Shown: positions 1-8,989 of the stretch, in pieces
Position numbering within the stretch: position 1 is the stretch's first letter
Layout of the letters: every line of letters begins with the position of its first letter
Assembly: GCF_024734405.1 (NCBI RefSeq)
Contig: NZ_CP059556.1
Location: 1,302,001 to 1,366,000, forward strand
Length of the DNA stretch: 64,000 nt
Origin: Saccharopolyspora gregorii
GTDB lineage: Bacteria > Actinomycetota > Actinomycetes > Mycobacteriales > Pseudonocardiaceae
Direction: 5' to 3'
Position numbers and translations under genes: made by a program
The notes under the pieces: model-generated
Told to the model about the DNA's origin: nothing
Seen by the model: the letters and a program-made list of their open reading frames with translations, nothing else
Database searches by the model: none

Positions 1-1
1 G

Positions 2-1747
2 CTCCCGTCCTGGTCCATCGCCCGCTGCGTGCGCCAGGTGCTCGACACCTGGGACGGCGCGGACGATCCGCTGCCTGCGGAGCTGCGCGCCGAGCACCGC
101 CTGCTGGGGCTGGAGACCGCGCTGCGCAAGATCCACCGGCCGAAGGACCACGCGGAGGTCGCCGCCGCGCAGAACCGGCTCAAGTGGGACGAGGCGCTGG
201 CGGTGCAGCTGGTGCTGGCGCGGCTGCGCGAATCGGCGCACGAGAACCCGGCCCCGGCGTGCCCGCGGCGCGAGGACGGGCTGCTCGCCGACTTCGACGG
301 CAGGCTCCCGTTCCAGCTGACCGCCGGGCAGGCCGAGATCGGCACCGAGATCGCCGCCGACCTCGCCGCCGAGCAACCGATGAACCGGCTGGTGCAGGGG
401 GAAGTGGGCTCCGGCAAGACCGTCGTCGCGTTGCGCGGCATGCTGCAGGTCGTCGACGCCGGACGGCAGGCCGCGATGCTCGCGCCCACCGAAGTGCTCG
501 CCGCCCAGCACGCCCGGTCGCTCGCGGAACTGCTCGGCGACCTGAGCACCGCCGGGGAGCTCGGCGCGCCCGAGCGGGCCACCCGCATCACCCTGCTCAC
601 CGGTTCGCTGCCCGCCGCCGCGCGGAAGAAGGCGCTGCTGGAGGCCGCGTCCGGGGAGGCGGGCATCGTCGTCGGCACGCACGCGCTGATCCAGGACCGG
701 GTGTCCTTCGCCGACCTCGGGCTCGTCGTGGTCGACGAGCAGCACCGCTTCGGCGTGGAGCAGCGGGACGCGCTGCGCGCCCGCGGCGGCTCCGAATCCG
801 CGCCGCACGTGCTGGTGATGACCGCGACGCCGATCCCGCGGACCGTCGCGATGACCGTGTACGGCGACCTGGAGACCTCCGCGCTGCGCGAACTGCCCAG
901 CGGCCGCTCGCCGATCAGCACCAGCGTGGTCCCGGTGGCGGAGAAACCGGCGTGGCTGGACCGGGCGTGGCAGCGGATCCGGGAGGAGGTCGCCGCCGGG
1001 CACCAGGTGTACGTGGTGTGCCCGCGCATCGGCGACGACGAGCAGAACCCGCCGAAGAAGGGGAAGAAGAAGCCGAGCACCGACGACGGCGTGGAAGAAC
1101 CCGAGGACGCGGGCGCGGGCACCGACGAGCGCCGCCCGCCGCTGGCGGTGCTCGACGTGGCCGAGCGGTTGAGCGGCGGGCCGCTGTCCGGGCTGCGGCT
1201 GGGCGTGCTGCACGGCAGGCTCGCCGCCGACGACAAGGACGCGGTGATGCGGGCGTTCGCCGCGGGCGAGCTGGACGTCCTGGTCGCCACCACCGTCGTC
1301 GAGGTCGGGGTGAACGTGCCGAACGCGACCGTCATGGTGATCATGGACGCGGACCGGTTCGGGGTCAGCCAGCTGCACCAGCTGCGCGGGCGCGTCGGCC
1401 GCGGCTCGGCCCCCGGCCTGTGCCTGCTGGTGAGCGAGGCGATGGCGGGCACCTCCACGCGGGACCGGCTGGACGCGGTCGCGTCCACCACGGACGGTTT
1501 CGAGCTGGCCCGGTTGGACTTGGAGCTGCGCCGCGAGGGTGATGTGCTCGGTGCCGCCCAGTCCGGTCGCCGTTCGGGGCTGAAGATGTTGTCGCTGCTG
1601 CGGGACGAGGACGTCATCGCCGAAGCGAGGGATGCCGCGCAGCGCTACGTCGCCGAGGACCCGTCGCTGCGCGCGCACCCGGGTCTGGCGCGGATGGTCG
1701 GCGAGGTCGTGGACGAGGGTCGCGCCGGGTACCTGGAGAAGAGCTGA
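2..1747 (+). CDS. recG: ATP-dependent DNA helicase RecG, C-terminal part (5' end outside the window)
   Basis: RecG is a superfamily 2 helicase that remodels stalled forks and branched intermediates. The reading frame is open from base 2, so the N-terminal wedge domain begins upstream of the window. Visible: Walker A GEVGSGKT (near 399-422), the DEQH box in VVDEQHRFGVEQ (near 730-745), the TATPIPRT motif, and late helicase motifs QLRGRVGRG. Between the two helicase lobes there is a hydrophilic Lys/Pro/Glu-rich stretch (about 1045-1135) that I take as a lineage-specific loop. It lies 260 bp upstream of pyc, an order also known from mycobacteria. Identification is secure; only the true start is unknown. 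Confidence 0.96.
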   Translation, partial: LPSWSIARCVRQVLDTWDGADDPLPAELRAEHRLLGLETALRKIHRPKDHAEVAAAQNRLKWDEALAVQLVLARLRESAHENPAPACPRREDGLLADFDGRLPFQLTAGQAEIGTEIAADLAAEQPMNRLVQGEVGSGKTVVALRGMLQVVDAGRQAAMLAPTEVLAAQHARSLAELLGDLSTAGELGAPERATRITLLTGSLPAAARKKALLEAASGEAGIVVGTHALIQDRVSFADLGLVVVDEQHRFGVEQRDALRARGGSESAPHVLVMTATPIPRTVAMTVYGDLETSALRELPSGRSPISTSVVPVAEKPAWLDRAWQRIREEVAAGHQVYVVCPRIGDDEQNPPKKGKKKPSTDDGVEEPEDAGAGTDERRPPLAVLDVAERLSGGPLSGLRLGVLHGRLAADDKDAVMRAFAAGELDVLVATTVVEVGVNVPNATVMVIMDADRFGVSQLHQLRGRVGRGSAPGLCLLVSEAMAGTSTRDRLDAVASTTDGFELARLDLELRREGDVLGAAQSGRRSGLKMLSLLRDEDVIAEARDAAQRYVAEDPSLRAHPGLARMVGEVVDEGRAGYLEKS

Positions 1748-2008
1748 CCTGCGCCACCCGGTGCTGCCGGCCGCGGGGTGGTCCGATGGTGCGGCGGGGT
1801 GGCCCGGCGGGAGCGGCGGATCAAGTCCCCGATCTTGCCGGATCAGGAAGAACGACGAAATTTCTATTCCGCAGGTCTTGTGCACCTTCGGTGTCCTCGC
1901 AGGTCATTACGGTCGGATGACGTGGGTCACCCCATGATTCTCTCGTCAGGCGGAATTTTCGCGGTACCGTTTCGGGACCGTCCGACACCTGTCCAGGAGG
2001 TAGCCGGC

Positions 2009-5000
2009 ATGTTTCGCAAGGTCCTCGTCGCCAACCGTGGCGAAATCGCGATCCGAGCCTTCCGCGCGGGCTACGAGCTCGGCGCGGGCACCGTCGCGGT
2101 GTTCCCGCACGAAGACCGCAACTCGCTGCACCGCTTGAAAGCCGACGAGTCCTACGAGATCGGCGAACCGGGCCACCCGGTGCGCGCCTACCTCTCGGTG
2201 GAGGAGGTCATCAAGGCGGCGCAGACCGCGGGCGCCGACGCCATCTACCCCGGTTACGGGTTCCTCTCCGAGAACCCGGACCTGGCGAAGGCCTGCCACG
2301 ACGCGGGCATCACGTTCGTCGGGCCGAGCCACGAGATCCTCGAAATGGCCGGGAACAAGGCCACCGCCGTGGCCGCCGCCCGCGAAGCGGGCGTACCCGT
2401 GCTCGACTCCTCCGCGCCGTCGGCGGACATCGACGAGCTCATGTCGGTGGGGGAGACGATCCCGTTCCCCGTGTTCGTGAAGGCCGTCGCGGGCGGTGGC
2501 GGCCGCGGGATGCGCCGCGTCGCCGAGCTCGGCGGGCTCCGCGAAGCCCTGGAAGCCGCGATGCGGGAAGCCGAATCCGCCTTCGGCGACCCCACGGTGT
2601 TCCTGGAGCAGGCCGTGGTGAACCCGCGGCACATCGAGGTGCAGATCCTCGCCGACGCGACCGGCGAAGTGATCCACCTGTTCGAGCGGGACTGCTCGGT
2701 GCAGCGGCGGCACCAGAAGGTCATCGAGATCGCGCCCGCCCCGAACCTCGACCCCGAGCTCCGCGAACGCATCTGCGCCGACGCCGTCGCCTTCGCCCGC
2801 AAGATCGGGTACGTGAACGCGGGCACCGTCGAGTTCCTCGTCGACGAGCAGGGCAGGCACGTGTTCATCGAGATGAACCCGCGCATCCAGGTCGAGCACA
2901 CCGTCACCGAAGAGGTCACCGACGCCGACCTCGTGCAGTCCCAGATCCGCATCGCCGCGGGCGAGACGCTGGCCGACCTGGGCATGACGCAGGACTCGGT
3001 CCGGTTGCGCGGCGCCGCGCTGCAGTGCCGCATCACCACCGAGGACCCCACCAACGGATTCCGGCCGGACACCGGCATGATCAGCGCTTACCGCTCGCCG
3101 GGCGGCGCGGGCATCCGGCTCGACGGCGGCACCGCGTTCGCGGGCACCAGCATCAGCCCGCACTTCGACTCGATGCTGGTGAAGCTGTCCTGCCGCGGCC
3201 GGGACTTCGGGACCGCGGTGGCCCGCGCCCGGCGCGCCCTCGCCGAGTTCCGGATCCGCGGCGTGGCCACGAACATCCCGTTCCTGCAGGCGGTCCTGGA
3301 GGACGACGACTTCGCGGGCGGCCGGGTCACCACCTCGTTCATCGAGGAGCGCCCGCACCTGCTGACCGCGCGGCACTCCGCCGACCGCGGGACCCGGCTG
3401 CTGAACTACCTGGCCGACGTGACGGTGAACCAGCCGAACGGGCCGCGCCCCACCGCCGCGGACCCGGTGCTCAAGCTGCCCGAGGCCGACCTGAGCGCCC
3501 CGCCGCGGGACGGCTCCAAGCAGCGCCTCACCGAACTCGGCCCGGAGGGCTTCGCCCGCTGGCTGCGGGAGTCCGACGCCGTCGGCGTCACCGACACCAC
3601 CTTCCGCGACGCCCACCAGTCGCTGCTGGCGACCCGGGTGCGCAGCAAGGACCTGCTGGCCGTCGCGCCGCACGTGGCGCGGATGACGCCGGAGCTGCTG
3701 TCCCTGGAGTGCTGGGGCGGCGCCACCTACGACGTGGCGCTGCGGTTCCTCGCCGAGGACCCGTGGGAGCGGCTGGCGAAGCTGCGCGAAGCGGTGCCGA
3801 ACATCTGCCTGCAGATGCTGCTGCGCGGGCGCAACACCGTCGGGTACACGCCCTACCCGACGGAGGTGACCGAGCACTTCGTGCAGGAGGCCACCGACAC
3901 CGGCATCGACATCTTCCGCATCTTCGACGCGCTCAACGACGTCGAGCAGATGCGCCCCGCCATCCAGGCCGTCCGGGACACCGGCAGGTCCGTCGCCGAG
4001 GTGGCGCTCTGCTACACCGGTGACCTGCTGGACCCGGCGGAGCAGGTCTACACGCTGGACTACTACCTGCGGCTGGCCGAGCGGATCGTCGAGGCCGGGG
4101 CGCACGTGCTGGCGATCAAGGACATGGCCGGGCTGCTGCGCGCACCCGCCGCCGCCGAGCTCGTCACCGCGCTGCGCCGCGAGTTCGACCTGCCCGTGCA
4201 CCTGCACACCCACGACACGCCGGGCGGGCAGCTGGCCACCTACCTGGCGGCCGTGCAGTCCGGGGTGGACGCGGTCGACGGGGCGACGGCCTCGCTGGCC
4301 GGCACCACCTCGCAGCCCGCGCTGTCCTCGGTCGTCGCGGCGACCGACCACACGGACCGGGCCACCGGGCTGGACCTGCGCTCGGTGTGCGACCTGGAGC
4401 CGTACTGGGAGTCGGTGCGCAAGATCTACCAGCCGTTCGAGGCCGGCCTGGCCGCGCCCACCGGCCGCGTGTACCGGCACGAGATCCCCGGCGGGCAGCT
4501 GTCGAACCTGCGCACCCAGGCCGTCGCGCTCGGCCTCGGCGACAAGTTCGAGGAGATCGAGGCCATGTACGAGGCCGCCGACCGCATCCTCGGCAGGCTC
4601 GTGAAGGTCACCCCGTCCTCGAAGGTCGTCGGCGACCTCGCGCTGCACCTGGTCGGTGCGGGCGTCGACCCCGCCGACTTCGAGGCGGAGCCGCGCAAGT
4701 TCGACATCCCGGACTCCGTCATCGGCTTCCTGCAGGGCGAACTGGGCGAGCCGCCCGCGGGCTGGCCGGAGCCGTTCCGCACCCGGGCGCTGGAAGGGCG
4801 CACCGGTGGCCGGAAGCTCGCCGAGCTCACCGCGGAGGACCGGACCGGGCTGGCGGACGACCGCCGCGGCACGCTCAACCGGCTGCTGTTCGCCAAGCCC
4901 ACCAAGGAGTTCACCGAGCACCGCGAGGCATACGGGGACACGTCGCTGCTGCGCAGCAAGGACTTCTTCTACGGGCTGCGGCCCGGCGAGGAGTACTCCG

Positions 5001-5386
5001 TCGACCTCGACCCGGGCGTGCGGCTGCTCATCGGGCTGGAGGCCATCAGCGAGGCCGACGAGCGCGGCATCCGCACCGTGATGGCGATCCTGAACGGTCA
5101 GCTGCGGCCCATCCAGGTGCGGGACCGCTCGGTGGCCACCGACCTGCCGGTGGCGGAGAAGGCCGACCGCGGCAACCCCGGCCACGTGCCCGCCCCGTTC
5201 GCCGGTGTGGTCACGCTCGCCGTCGCCGAAGGCGACGAGGTCGCCGCCGGGCAGACCATCGCGACGATCGAGGCGATGAAGATGGAGGCCGCGATCACCG
5301 CGCCGCAGGCCGGCCAGGTCAAGCGGCTCGCCATCGGCCGGGTGCAGCAGGTGGAGGGCGGCGACCTGATCGCCGAGATCGGGTAG
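2009..5386 (+). CDS. pyc: pyruvate carboxylase (single-chain, 1125 aa)
   Basis: Biotin-dependent, ATP-driven carboxylation of pyruvate to oxaloacetate, replenishing the TCA cycle in the cytosol. Domains in order: biotin carboxylase with ATP-grasp (GGGGRGMR and EMNPRIQVEHT), carboxyltransferase (starts at the metal-binding TTFRDAHQSL, later the AIKDMAGLL lysine motif), and a C-terminal biotinyl domain with the biotin-lysine motif EAMKMEA about 35 residues from the end. Length fits the family. The frame is open upstream to 1778, but I choose ATG 2009 because AGGAGG sits at 1995-2000 and the family N-terminus (MFRKVLVANRGEIA) starts there. A strong hairpin follows the stop. Confidence 0.97.
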   Translation: MFRKVLVANRGEIAIRAFRAGYELGAGTVAVFPHEDRNSLHRLKADESYEIGEPGHPVRAYLSVEEVIKAAQTAGADAIYPGYGFLSENPDLAKACHDAGITFVGPSHEILEMAGNKATAVAAAREAGVPVLDSSAPSADIDELMSVGETIPFPVFVKAVAGGGGRGMRRVAELGGLREALEAAMREAESAFGDPTVFLEQAVVNPRHIEVQILADATGEVIHLFERDCSVQRRHQKVIEIAPAPNLDPELRERICADAVAFARKIGYVNAGTVEFLVDEQGRHVFIEMNPRIQVEHTVTEEVTDADLVQSQIRIAAGETLADLGMTQDSVRLRGAALQCRITTEDPTNGFRPDTGMISAYRSPGGAGIRLDGGTAFAGTSISPHFDSMLVKLSCRGRDFGTAVARARRALAEFRIRGVATNIPFLQAVLEDDDFAGGRVTTSFIEERPHLLTARHSADRGTRLLNYLADVTVNQPNGPRPTAADPVLKLPEADLSAPPRDGSKQRLTELGPEGFARWLRESDAVGVTDTTFRDAHQSLLATRVRSKDLLAVAPHVARMTPELLSLECWGGATYDVALRFLAEDPWERLAKLREAVPNICLQMLLRGRNTVGYTPYPTEVTEHFVQEATDTGIDIFRIFDALNDVEQMRPAIQAVRDTGRSVAEVALCYTGDLLDPAEQVYTLDYYLRLAERIVEAGAHVLAIKDMAGLLRAPAAAELVTALRREFDLPVHLHTHDTPGGQLATYLAAVQSGVDAVDGATASLAGTTSQPALSSVVAATDHTDRATGLDLRSVCDLEPYWESVRKIYQPFEAGLAAPTGRVYRHEIPGGQLSNLRTQAVALGLGDKFEEIEAMYEAADRILGRLVKVTPSSKVVGDLALHLVGAGVDPADFEAEPRKFDIPDSVIGFLQGELGEPPAGWPEPFRTRALEGRTGGRKLAELTAEDRTGLADDRRGTLNRLLFAKPTKEFTEHREAYGDTSLLRSKDFFYGLRPGEEYSVDLDPGVRLLIGLEAISEADERGIRTVMAILNGQLRPIQVRDRSVATDLPVAEKADRGNPGHVPAPFAGVVTLAVAEGDEVAAGQTIATIEAMKMEAAITAPQAGQVKRLAIGRVQQVEGGDLIAEIG

Positions 5387-5400
5387 TCCCGTTCGGACTC

Positions 5401-5434
5401 CGGTGGCGCGGGTGCGGTCGCACCCGCGCCACCG
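5401..5434 (+). terminator. stem-loop terminator after pyc
   Basis: A perfect 15-bp stem (5401-5415 with 5420-5434) and a 4-base loop begin 14 bases after the pyc stop. There is no T-run, as is usual for such hairpins in GC-rich actinobacteria, so termination is inferred. Confidence 0.65.
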
Positions 5435-5574
5435 CTGCGTTCGGCGTGGCACGGCGGCAGCGGCCTGCGCTGCGGGATCGGGCGAGTACCGTGACCGCAC
5501 CGCGCGTTCCGGCGGGTTCCGGGACCGCGGCGCGGGTGCGGAGCAGCACCCGGGGCACGAGCGACGGAGGAACC

Positions 5575-6375
5575 GTGCGGGAGCTGCCCAGAGGCGCCGA
5601 CATCAGCAAGGCCAGCGCGGCCCGGATCTACGACTACGGCCTCGGCGGGTCGCACAACTTCGAGGTCGACCGCAAGGTCCTCGACGCGATCAAGGAGATC
5701 TTCCCCGCCACGCCGCAGCCCGCCCTCGACAACCGCGCGTTCCTGGCCCGCGCCGTGCGGTACTGCCGGCGGGCCGGGATCCGCCAGTTCCTCGACCTCG
5801 GTTCCGGGATGCCGACCGTCGGCAACGTGCACGAGATCGCGCAGCAGGGCGATCCGGCGGCGCGCGTGGTCTACGTGGACCTCGATCCGGTGGCCGTCGC
5901 CGCCAGCCGCGCGCTGCTCGCCGGGGACCCGCGCACCACGGTGCTGCACGCCGACATGCGCGAGCCGGAGACGATCCTCGGCCACCCGGAGGCGTTGCGG
6001 CTGCTGGACTTCGCGGAACCGGTGGCGGTGCTCATGGTCGCGATGACGCACTACCTCACCGACGAGGACGATCCGGCGAGCGCGCTGGCCGCCTACCGGA
6101 AGGCGATGCGGCCCGGCTCCTTCCTGGTGTTCTCGCACATGACCGCGGACGACCACCCCGAGGTGCACCGCACCGCGGAGACGTTCAACGCCGGCGGCTC
6201 GGAACGGCTGGTGCTGCGTTCCAAGGAGGAGATCACCGCGCTGCTGGCGGACTTCGAGTTCGTCGAACCGGGCCTGGTCCACCCCGCGAACTGGCACCCG
6301 GACGGCCCGCTCGCCCCGGACCACGTCCCCTCCGCAGCCGCCTGCTACGCGGCCGTCGCCACCCCGCGGCGCTGA
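5575..6375 (+). CDS. SAM-dependent methyltransferase, DUF574 / Methyltransf_19 family
   Basis: A 266-residue protein of the actinobacterial SAM methyltransferase family formerly DUF574. Seen: the family N-terminal signature (SKASAARIYDYGLGGSHNF), a SAM-binding glycine motif FLDLGSGMPT, an acidic ribose-binding end (VVYVDLDPVAV) and a HADMREP segment. The substrate is unknown for most of the family. The start is GTG 5575, preceded by GACGGAGG at 5563-5570; an open frame continues far upstream inside pyc but lacks family similarity. It stands alone between pyc and a secreted transpeptidase, with nothing to indicate the target. Confidence 0.85.
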   Translation: MRELPRGADISKASAARIYDYGLGGSHNFEVDRKVLDAIKEIFPATPQPALDNRAFLARAVRYCRRAGIRQFLDLGSGMPTVGNVHEIAQQGDPAARVVYVDLDPVAVAASRALLAGDPRTTVLHADMREPETILGHPEALRLLDFAEPVAVLMVAMTHYLTDEDDPASALAAYRKAMRPGSFLVFSHMTADDHPEVHRTAETFNAGGSERLVLRSKEEITALLADFEFVEPGLVHPANWHPDGPLAPDHVPSAAACYAAVATPRR

Positions 6376-6584
6376 CGGGGCCACGCCGCGTGATCGGAAG
6401 TCCTTGCGCGGCAAGGACAACACGTCCCCGAAGTCCGAAATATCCCTTGCCGCGCGGGAGTTCCGGGGCCGATGTGGTGAAAGTGGTGGTATGAAAGCGC
6501 ATTCCGGCGACCGCAGTGTGTTCGAACCCCTGTGCCTGTGGCACGGTGGTGTGAACTGCGGAAGCAGGAAGGGACGTGAAGCCC

Positions 6585-7040
6585 ATGCGCAACGTGAACA
6601 AGCGCCTCGGTCGGACGGCCACCGTGGCCGCCCTGGTCGCCGGGGCGGCCCTCACCGGCACCGCCGCCTACGCGGACGCCGGGGACGTGACGCCCTGCCA
6701 GGCGACGGCGAAGGCCTGCGTGGACCTGTCGTCGAAGCAGGCGTGGCTGCAGGAGAACGGCCAGGGCTTCTACGGGCCGGTGCCGCTGACCTCCGGGAAG
6801 GCCGGCTCGGAGACCCCCGTCGGGACCTTCCGGGTGCAGTGGAAGGACGCCGACCACCGCAGCAGCGAGTTCGACAACGCGCCGATGCCGAACTCGGTGT
6901 TCTTCACCACGACCGGGGTCGCCTTCCACGAGGGCAGCCTCGAACAGGAGTCGAACGGGTGCGTGCACCTGTCCACCACGGCGGCCAAGGAGTTCTTCGA
7001 CACCCTCAACCCCGGTGACGAGGTCCAGGTCGTGCAGTGA
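6585..7040 (+). CDS. secreted L,D-transpeptidase-like (YkuD) protein
   Basis: A short exported protein (151 aa) with a signal peptide (positively charged start, then TVAALVAGAALTGTAAYA) followed by a compact YkuD-type catalytic domain. The active-site pattern is visible: histidine in VAFHEG and the nucleophile cysteine in SNGCVHLS; ETPVGTFRVQWK is the usual family strand. Such enzymes make 3-3 peptidoglycan cross-links or cut/attach at meso-DAP. It is much shorter than mycobacterial Ldt proteins and lacks Ig-like domains. ATG 6585 is preferred because AGGAAGGG (6566-6573) is only two bases from the alternative GTG 6576. A hairpin follows the stop. Confidence 0.82.
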   Translation: MRNVNKRLGRTATVAALVAGAALTGTAAYADAGDVTPCQATAKACVDLSSKQAWLQENGQGFYGPVPLTSGKAGSETPVGTFRVQWKDADHRSSEFDNAPMPNSVFFTTTGVAFHEGSLEQESNGCVHLSTTAAKEFFDTLNPGDEVQVVQ

Positions 7041-7056
7041 TCCAGCAGCACGAGCA

Positions 7057-7084
7057 GGGGCGGCATCCGCGCGGGTGCCGCCCC
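7057..7084 (+). terminator. stem-loop after the L,D-transpeptidase gene
   Basis: A 9-bp perfect stem (7057-7065 with 7076-7084) lies 17 bases after the stop and before rsmD. No T-run. Confidence 0.5.
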
Positions 7085-7140
7085 GCTTCGCGTCCGGAGG
7101 CCCGCACGGGCGCCGTCCCCGGCGGTGCGAAGATGGGCCG

Positions 7141-7815
7141 GTGACTCGGATCGTGGCGGGGAGTGCGGGCGGCAGGCGGATCGACGTGCCACCGCGCGGG
7201 ACCAGGCCCACCTCGGACCGGGTCCGCGAGGCCGTGTTCAGCGCGCTCGAAGCGGCCGTGGACCTCGACGGGGCGCGGGTGCTGGACCTCTACGGCGGTT
7301 CCGGGGCGCTCGGGTTCGAAGCGCTCTCCCGCGGTGCCGCGCACGCCACGTTCGTCGAAGCGGACCGCCGCGCCGCGCAGATCATCCGGCGCAACGCCGC
7401 GGCCCTCGGCTTCCGGCAGGTCGTCGTCGAGCAGGCCAAGGCGGAGACCGCGCTGGCCACCCCGCCCGGCGAGCCCTACGACGTGGTGCTGGCCGACCCG
7501 CCCTACGACCTCGACCCGGCCCGGCTGGCCCAGGTGCTGGCCGCGCTGGCCACCGGGGGCTGGACCGCGCCCGGCGGGCTCGTCGTGCTGGAGCAGTCCA
7601 CCCGCAGCGGCGATCCGGCCTGGCCGGCCCCGCTGGTCGCCGACCGCAGCCGCCGCTACGGCGACACCGCGGTGCACTGGGCCTTCCTGGAGGACGAGCG
7701 GGCCTTCCCGGCGGACGAGCGGGCTGTCCCGGAGGAGCAGCGGGCTTTCCCGGCGGACGAGCAGAGCTTTCCGGCGGACGAGCGGGCTTTCCCGGCGGAC
7801 CGCGGGTCCCAGTAG
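7141..7815 (+). CDS. rsmD: 16S rRNA (guanine(966)-N(2))-methyltransferase with a repetitive C-terminal tail
   Basis: RsmD methylates N2 of G966 in 16S rRNA during small-subunit assembly. The N-terminus TRIVAGSAGGRR, the SAM motif VLDLYGGSGALGFEALSRG and the catalytic motif DPPYDLD are all present. The domain ends near residue 183; beyond it is a tail of about 40 residues made of degenerate ERAFPAD/EQSFPAD heptads absent from the RsmD I know (see finding). GTG 7141 is chosen because the family starts right at this TRIVAG motif. coaD follows, as in many actinobacteria. Confidence 0.93.
   Translation: MTRIVAGSAGGRRIDVPPRGTRPTSDRVREAVFSALEAAVDLDGARVLDLYGGSGALGFEALSRGAAHATFVEADRRAAQIIRRNAAALGFRQVVVEQAKAETALATPPGEPYDVVLADPPYDLDPARLAQVLAALATGGWTAPGGLVVLEQSTRSGDPAWPAPLVADRSRRYGDTAVHWAFLEDERAFPADERAVPEEQRAFPADEQSFPADERAFPADRGSQ
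7693..7800 (+). repeat. degenerate 21-bp in-frame tandem repeat in rsmD
   Basis: About five copies of a 21-base unit encoding (D/E)E(R/Q)(A/S)(F/V)P(A/E) form the 3' end of rsmD. Copies differ at several positions, so this is an aged repeat rather than a fresh slippage product. Confidence 0.8.
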
Positions 7816-7934
7816 GACGGCCGGGCTGTCCCGGAAGGCCGAGCAGCAGCCCGGATCGGGCGCGTCCGATCGAGCGGTGACCCGTGCCACGTCCGGCCTG
7901 AGCGGGCCGCGGCCCGGTGCTAACGTCCGGCCTC

Positions 7935-8429
7935 ATGAGACGTGCCGTGTGTCCTGGCTCCTACGACCCGGCCACCAACGGCCATCTCGACATCATCGAG
8001 CGGTCCGCGGGCCTGTTCGACGAGGTGGTCGTCGCGGTCTTGGTGAACAAGAGCAAGCGCAGCCTGTTCACCGTGGAGGAGCGGCTGGACATGCTCCGCG
8101 AGGTCACCGAGCCGTGGCCGAACGTGCGGATCGACTCCTGGCACGGCCTGCTGGTGGACTACTGCCGGGAGAACGAGATCTCGGCGATCGTCAAGGGCCT
8201 GCGCGCGGTCAGCGACTTCGACTACGAGCTGCAGATGGCGCAGATGAACCAGCGGCTGTCCGGGGTGGAGACCCTGTTCATGTCGACGAACCCGCTCTAC
8301 AGCTTCCTGGCCAGCTCGCTGGTCAAGGAGGTCGCGACCTACGGCGGCGACGTGGCGAGCCTGGTCCCGCCGAAGATCGAGCAGCGGCTGGTGGACCGCG
8401 TCGCCGAGCGCAACGCCGAGCACACCTGA
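7935..8429 (+). CDS. coaD: phosphopantetheine adenylyltransferase
   Basis: Penultimate step of CoA synthesis: transfers AMP from ATP to 4'-phosphopantetheine. A 164-residue protein with the nucleotidyltransferase signature PGSYDPATNGHLDII at the N-terminus and the actinobacterial C-terminal motif YSFLASSLVKEVA. ATG 7935 gives the family start MRRAVCPGSYDP. A TAACGT hexamer at 7921-7926 lies only 9 bases upstream of the ATG, so a leaderless transcript is possible; this is inference, and no convincing -35 was found. The gene is convergent with the GNAT gene, with only 3 bases between the two stops. Confidence 0.96.
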   Translation: MRRAVCPGSYDPATNGHLDIIERSAGLFDEVVVAVLVNKSKRSLFTVEERLDMLREVTEPWPNVRIDSWHGLLVDYCRENEISAIVKGLRAVSDFDYELQMAQMNQRLSGVETLFMSTNPLYSFLASSLVKEVATYGGDVASLVPPKIEQRLVDRVAERNAEHT

Positions 8430-8432
8430 CGC

Positions 8433-8888
8433 TCACCCGGTGAGGTCGAGCTTCATTCCCACGTGGCTGCGCTCGAAGCCCAGCCGCTCGTAGAACCGGT
8501 GCGCCCGCTCCCGCGAGTTGTTGCTGGTGAGCTGCAGGATCCGGGCGCCCCGCCCGCGCGCCTGCGCCACCGCCCAGCGCACCATCTCCCCGCCGAGCCC
8601 GTTCCCGCGCTCGTCCTCCCGCACCCGCACCGCCTCCAGCTGCGCCCGGGTGGCGCCCGCGTGCGAGAGGCCCGGGATGAACGTGAGCTGCAGCGTGCCC
8701 ACGATCTCGCCGTTCCGGTCGGCGACGGCGAGCAGCTGGTTCGGGTCGGCGTCGATCGCCGCGAACGCCGCCGCGTACGCCGGATCGCCGGGCTTCTCCC
8801 GCAGCCGCCCCAGCGGATCGTCGGCGAGCAGGTCCACGATCGCGGCCAGGTCGGCTTCGGCGGCGCTGCGGAGAACGGGCAGTGTCAT
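8433..8888 (-). CDS. GNAT-family N-acetyltransferase
   Basis: A 151-residue single GNAT domain: N-terminal LRSAAEADLAAIVDLLADD, the central strand ending in a substrate-side segment, and the acetyl-CoA pyrophosphate loop motif (V-R-x-D-E-R-G-N-G-L-G), then NSRERAHRFYERLGF, the usual C-terminal cysteine/tyrosine region. It should acetylate a small amine or protein N-terminus; the substrate cannot be read. ATG at 8888 is chosen as it begins MTLPVLRSAAEAD; a longer frame reaches 8930. Confidence 0.88.
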   Translation of the reverse strand: MTLPVLRSAAEADLAAIVDLLADDPLGRLREKPGDPAYAAAFAAIDADPNQLLAVADRNGEIVGTLQLTFIPGLSHAGATRAQLEAVRVREDERGNGLGGEMVRWAVAQARGRGARILQLTSNNSRERAHRFYERLGFERSHVGMKLDLTG

Positions 8889-8989
8889 GGTCCGACCGTA
8901 GGACCACGTGCGGGTGAACTGTGCGTCCACCCGGCTTCGTGTTCACGACAAGCCACCAGCTGATCATGGCCGCGGGTTAGCGTCCGGGC

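Noticed and set aside
1946..5500. A very long open frame (over 1100 codons) on the minus strand opposite pyc
   Set aside because: Its sequence is Arg/Gly/His/Val-rich with no family motif, and it lies exactly opposite a real gene; the GC-rich third positions of pyc explain the absence of stops.
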